The notes beneath the pieces were generated by a model, which was not told the origin of the DNA, did not search any database, and saw only the letters and a list, made by a program, of their open reading frames with translations. Of a DNA stretch of 64,000 nt, positions 61,739 through 64,000 are shown one piece after another (positions within the stretch are counted from its first letter, which is position 1; each line of letters starts with the position of its first letter). This DNA comes from Actinomycetota bacterium (lineage in GTDB: Bacteria; Actinomycetota; CADDZG01; WHSQ01), in NCBI GenBank assembly GCA_030446465.1, contig JAUJNI010000003.1, forward strand, positions 379,334 to 443,333, given 5' to 3'. The translations under genes and the position numbers were made by a program.

Positions 61739-63148
61739 TTAGACCCGCGCCTTGGTGCCGGCCGGGACGATGCCTTCGGCACGCGCCCAGGCATCGAGCC
61801 TCTGGTAAGCGGCGTCCGGTCCGATCACGCCCTCCTCGAGCCGGATCTCGAGCAAGTGCGCGAGCGCTCGCCCCACAATCGGGCCGGGTGGCACGCCGAG
61901 ATAGGCCATCACTTGGTTGCCGTCGAGCTCCGGTCGGATCCGCTCCAGCTCCTCTTTCTGTTCGAGCTCCTCGATCCGCGCCTCGAGCTCCTGCATCCGT
62001 GCCACCAGCTGTCTTGCCTTGACGGGGTTTCGCGTGGTGCAGTCGGCCCCCACCAGGTGGTTGAGGCTGTGAAGAAGCGGTCCTGCATCACGGACGTAGC
62101 GCCGCACCGCGGAGTCGGTCCACCCCAGGGCAAAGGTGTGGAAGCGATGGTGCAGGCGGATCAGCTCGCTTACCGCATCCACTGTCTCGTTCGGATACCG
62201 GAGGGCACGCAGGCGGCTCTTAGCCATCTGACTGCCGACCACCTCGTGATGATGAAAGGACACTCCTTGTGGCGTGATGCTTCGGGTCTTGGGCTTCCCG
62301 ATGTCGTGGAGCAGCGCGGCGAGACGAAGCTCTGGCTGTGGGTCTGTCCGCTCGACCACCGCCAGTGTGTGCTTGAACACATCCTTGTGGCGGTGGATCG
62401 GATCCTGCTCCAACCTCAGGGCACCAAGCTCGGGAAGGAAGATGTCGGTCAACCCGGTGCTCTCCGCCAGCTCTAACGCTCTGCCCGGCGCGACGCCGAG
62501 CAACAGCTTGGTCAGCTCATCGCGAATCCGTTCGGCAGAGACGGTCCTGAGCTGGTCCTTGCCCGCTTCGATCGCGGTCACGACCGTCGGGTCGATCGTG
62601 AAATCCAGCTGCGACGCAAAGCGAAAGGCGCGCAGCATCCGCAACGGGTCATCCGAGAACGAGTCCCGAGGATCTATCGGTGTCCTCAGAAGACGGGCGC
62701 GAAGGTCGGCAAGACCGCCAAAGGGGTCGACGGGCGTGGGATCGGGAAGCTTGATCGCAAGCGCGTTGATGGTGAAGTCACGACGCGATAGATCGACATA
62801 GACATCGTCCGCATAGGTCACATGGGGATGGCGCGATTCCGGCGGGTAGCGCTCCGTCCTGAAAGTGGTGATCTCCATCCGAACACCGTTGATCTCGGCC
62901 CCCACGGTGCCGAACTCGATTCCTTGGAGCCACACCGCCGAGGTAAGCGGATCGATGACCTTGCGCGTCTCGTCCGGGCGAGCGTCGGTTGCGAAATCGA
63001 GATCGCCGCCCGAGCGCCCCAGAAAGGCATCGCGCACGGTGCCTCCGACCAAATAGAGTTGCTTGCCCGCGTTCGAGAACGCACGAGCAACCGCCGACAC
63101 CGGGGACCCGGCTTCCAGCAACCCCGTTAGAGGGGACCCATGAGGCAT
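61739..63148 (-). CDS. cca: CCA-adding tRNA nucleotidyltransferase with HD domain
   Basis: Adds CCA to tRNA 3' ends, required here because the tRNA gene seen lacks an encoded CCA. The 469-residue class II enzyme has LVGGTVRDAFLGRSGGDLDFATDARP with the DxD catalytic pair, RRDFTINALAI, and an HD domain with LLHDIGKPKTR. The mycobacterial homologue is pcnA. The ATG is 6 nt after TAGTCT, so leaderless. Confidence 0.94.
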   Translation of the reverse strand: MPHGSPLTGLLEAGSPVSAVARAFSNAGKQLYLVGGTVRDAFLGRSGGDLDFATDARPDETRKVIDPLTSAVWLQGIEFGTVGAEINGVRMEITTFRTERYPPESRHPHVTYADDVYVDLSRRDFTINALAIKLPDPTPVDPFGGLADLRARLLRTPIDPRDSFSDDPLRMLRAFRFASQLDFTIDPTVVTAIEAGKDQLRTVSAERIRDELTKLLLGVAPGRALELAESTGLTDIFLPELGALRLEQDPIHRHKDVFKHTLAVVERTDPQPELRLAALLHDIGKPKTRSITPQGVSFHHHEVVGSQMAKSRLRALRYPNETVDAVSELIRLHHRFHTFALGWTDSAVRRYVRDAGPLLHSLNHLVGADCTTRNPVKARQLVARMQELEARIEELEQKEELERIRPELDGNQVMAYLGVPPGPIVGRALAHLLEIRLEEGVIGPDAAYQRLDAWARAEGIVPAGTKARV

Positions 63149-63157
63149 GAACCCAGA

Positions 63158-64000
63158 CTATGAGACGGGCTGCAGTCCTTCCTGCCGCAGGGCCACCTTG
63201 AAGTCGTGTGGGCTCGTCGCCGCCACCATGGCGTGCTCCAGTGTGACGAGCCCCGAACGGAACAGCTCCATCAGCGCCTGGTCGAAGGTCTGCATCCCAT
63301 AGAACCCTGACTCCGCCACGATGTCGTGGATCAAATGGGTGTGCTCCGGATTCAAGATCAGGTCTCTCACCCTGCCGTTCATCACCAGGATCTCGACCGC
63401 TGCTACCAGGCCTTCTCCGTCGGCGCGGGGCACCAGACGCTGCGACACGACCCCCTTGAGGGATCCGCCCAATGCGACCCGCACCTGCTTTTGCTGGTAC
63501 GGGGGGAAGAAGTCGATGATGCGGTTGACCGTCTCGGATACGTCCGTCGTGTGGAGCGTCGAAATCACGAGATGCCCCGTCTCTGCCGCCTGCAGTGCCG
63601 CCTTCACCGTCTCTGAGTCCCTGATCTCACCGACGAAGATGACGTCTGGGTCTTGCCGCATCGCCGCCCTGAGCGCGGTGGCGAAGTCCTCGGTGTCCTG
63701 GCCGATCTCGCGCTGGCTCACGATCGCCATCTGGTCGCTGTGAAGGATCTCGATGGGATCCTCGATGGTCAGAACGTGACAGGCCCTGGTGGCGTTGATG
63801 TGGTTGATGATGGCAGCGGTAGTTGTGGTCTTTCCCGATGACGTCGGGCCGGTGACGAGGATCATCCCGCGCTGCTCATCGGCGAGGGTTCGTACTACGG
63901 GAGGCATTCCGAGCTGGTCGAAGGGAGGGCTGCCCGGCAGGACTCGACGGCATGCGATCGCGACGCTGCCCCGCTGGTGGAAGACGTTGACTCTGAAGCG
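63158..64000 (-). CDS. pilT: Type IV pilus retraction ATPase PilT (5' end beyond window)
   Basis: Secretion ATPase driving pilus retraction. Visible part, 280 residues: Walker A GPTSSGKTT, the Asp box in LTIEDPIEILH, Walker B region VIFVGEIRDSET with the AIRNLIRE-like C-terminal replaced by a QALMELFRSGLVTLEHAMVAA tail, and the His box STLHTTDV. The frame is open at the window edge, so the N-terminal domain is incomplete. The stop TAG forms part of the TAGTCT box of cca. Confidence 0.93.
   Translation of the reverse strand, partial: RFRVNVFHQRGSVAIACRRVLPGSPPFDQLGMPPVVRTLADEQRGMILVTGPTSSGKTTTTAAIINHINATRACHVLTIEDPIEILHSDQMAIVSQREIGQDTEDFATALRAAMRQDPDVIFVGEIRDSETVKAALQAAETGHLVISTLHTTDVSETVNRIIDFFPPYQQKQVRVALGGSLKGVVSQRLVPRADGEGLVAAVEILVMNGRVRDLILNPEHTHLIHDIVAESGFYGMQTFDQALMELFRSGLVTLEHAMVAATSPHDFKVALRQEGLQPVS

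Overview
The window is a gene-dense, high-GC chromosomal segment from an actinobacterium (Actinomycetota), most likely an uncultured lineage known from a metagenome. Four things point to this group: a dnaK-grpE-dnaJ-hspR heat-shock operon; a mycothiol S-conjugate amidase (Mca) together with an inositol-3-phosphate synthase; gene order PadR-ino1 / DUF5318-ponA-GT87-rpsF-ssb-rpsR-rplI-dnaB, which matches the origin-proximal block of mycobacteria as I recall it; and many genes whose start codon lies 6-8 nt after a TANNNT box, the mark of leaderless transcription.

Layout. 1-5.8 kb: purine genes on the minus strand, purB-purC-yip1-purS-purQ-purL, with purL cut by the window edge. 6.0-17.1 kb: an accessory island with a ribbon-helix-helix regulator, a DUF2335 membrane protein, a complete type I restriction-modification operon (hsdM with a one-base frameshift, hsdS, hsdR) that carries a MNT-HEPN toxin-antitoxin pair inside it, a YgjP-like metallopeptidase, a lipoprotein, a methyltransferase, a SnoaL-like protein, two tiny genes and a CGNR regulator with a tandem operator. 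17.2-20.4 kb: more purine genes (purA, purD broken by three homopolymer-type frameshifts, purE) and dodecin. The island appears to split a once continuous purine cluster. 20.5-32.9 kb: housekeeping and membrane functions (RDD protein, YyaL, ArfB, a kinase, a glycosyltransferase, a divergent FtsH-like ATPase/protease, Mca, a LysM lytic transglycosylase).

32.9-41 kb: threonine ammonia-lyase and, just upstream of it, the most interesting gene found: an 80-residue SelW/Rdx-family gene whose CxxC motif is encoded as C-S-K-UGA, followed at the right distance by a 5-bp hairpin with a GGUCU loop. It is very probably a selenoprotein that ordinary gene calling misses. Next come a second HEPN-MNT pair, a GH15 glucosidase/trehalase and the HspR/DnaK operon. 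41.3-48.3 kb: a membrane-bound HdrD-like Fe-S oxidoreductase, a VOC protein, an unrecognised membrane protein, dCTP deaminase, tRNA-Gly(CCC), and a MarR regulator divergent from a DrrAB-type ABC exporter. 48.4-59.7 kb: endonuclease III, DnaB with a 420-residue intein, rplI-rpsR-ssb-rpsF, a GT87 mannosyltransferase-like protein, PBP1A, DUF5318, PadR and ino1. 59.7-64 kb: an MFS transporter, a methyltransferase, the CCA-adding enzyme (the one tRNA here has no encoded CCA) and a partial PilT.

Main themes are purine synthesis, anti-phage/toxin-antitoxin functions, protein quality control, mycothiol/inositol metabolism and origin-proximal replication and translation genes. All four coding breaks (one in hsdM, three in purD) are single-base length changes in or beside short G/C runs, so assembly error is at least as likely as real gene loss.
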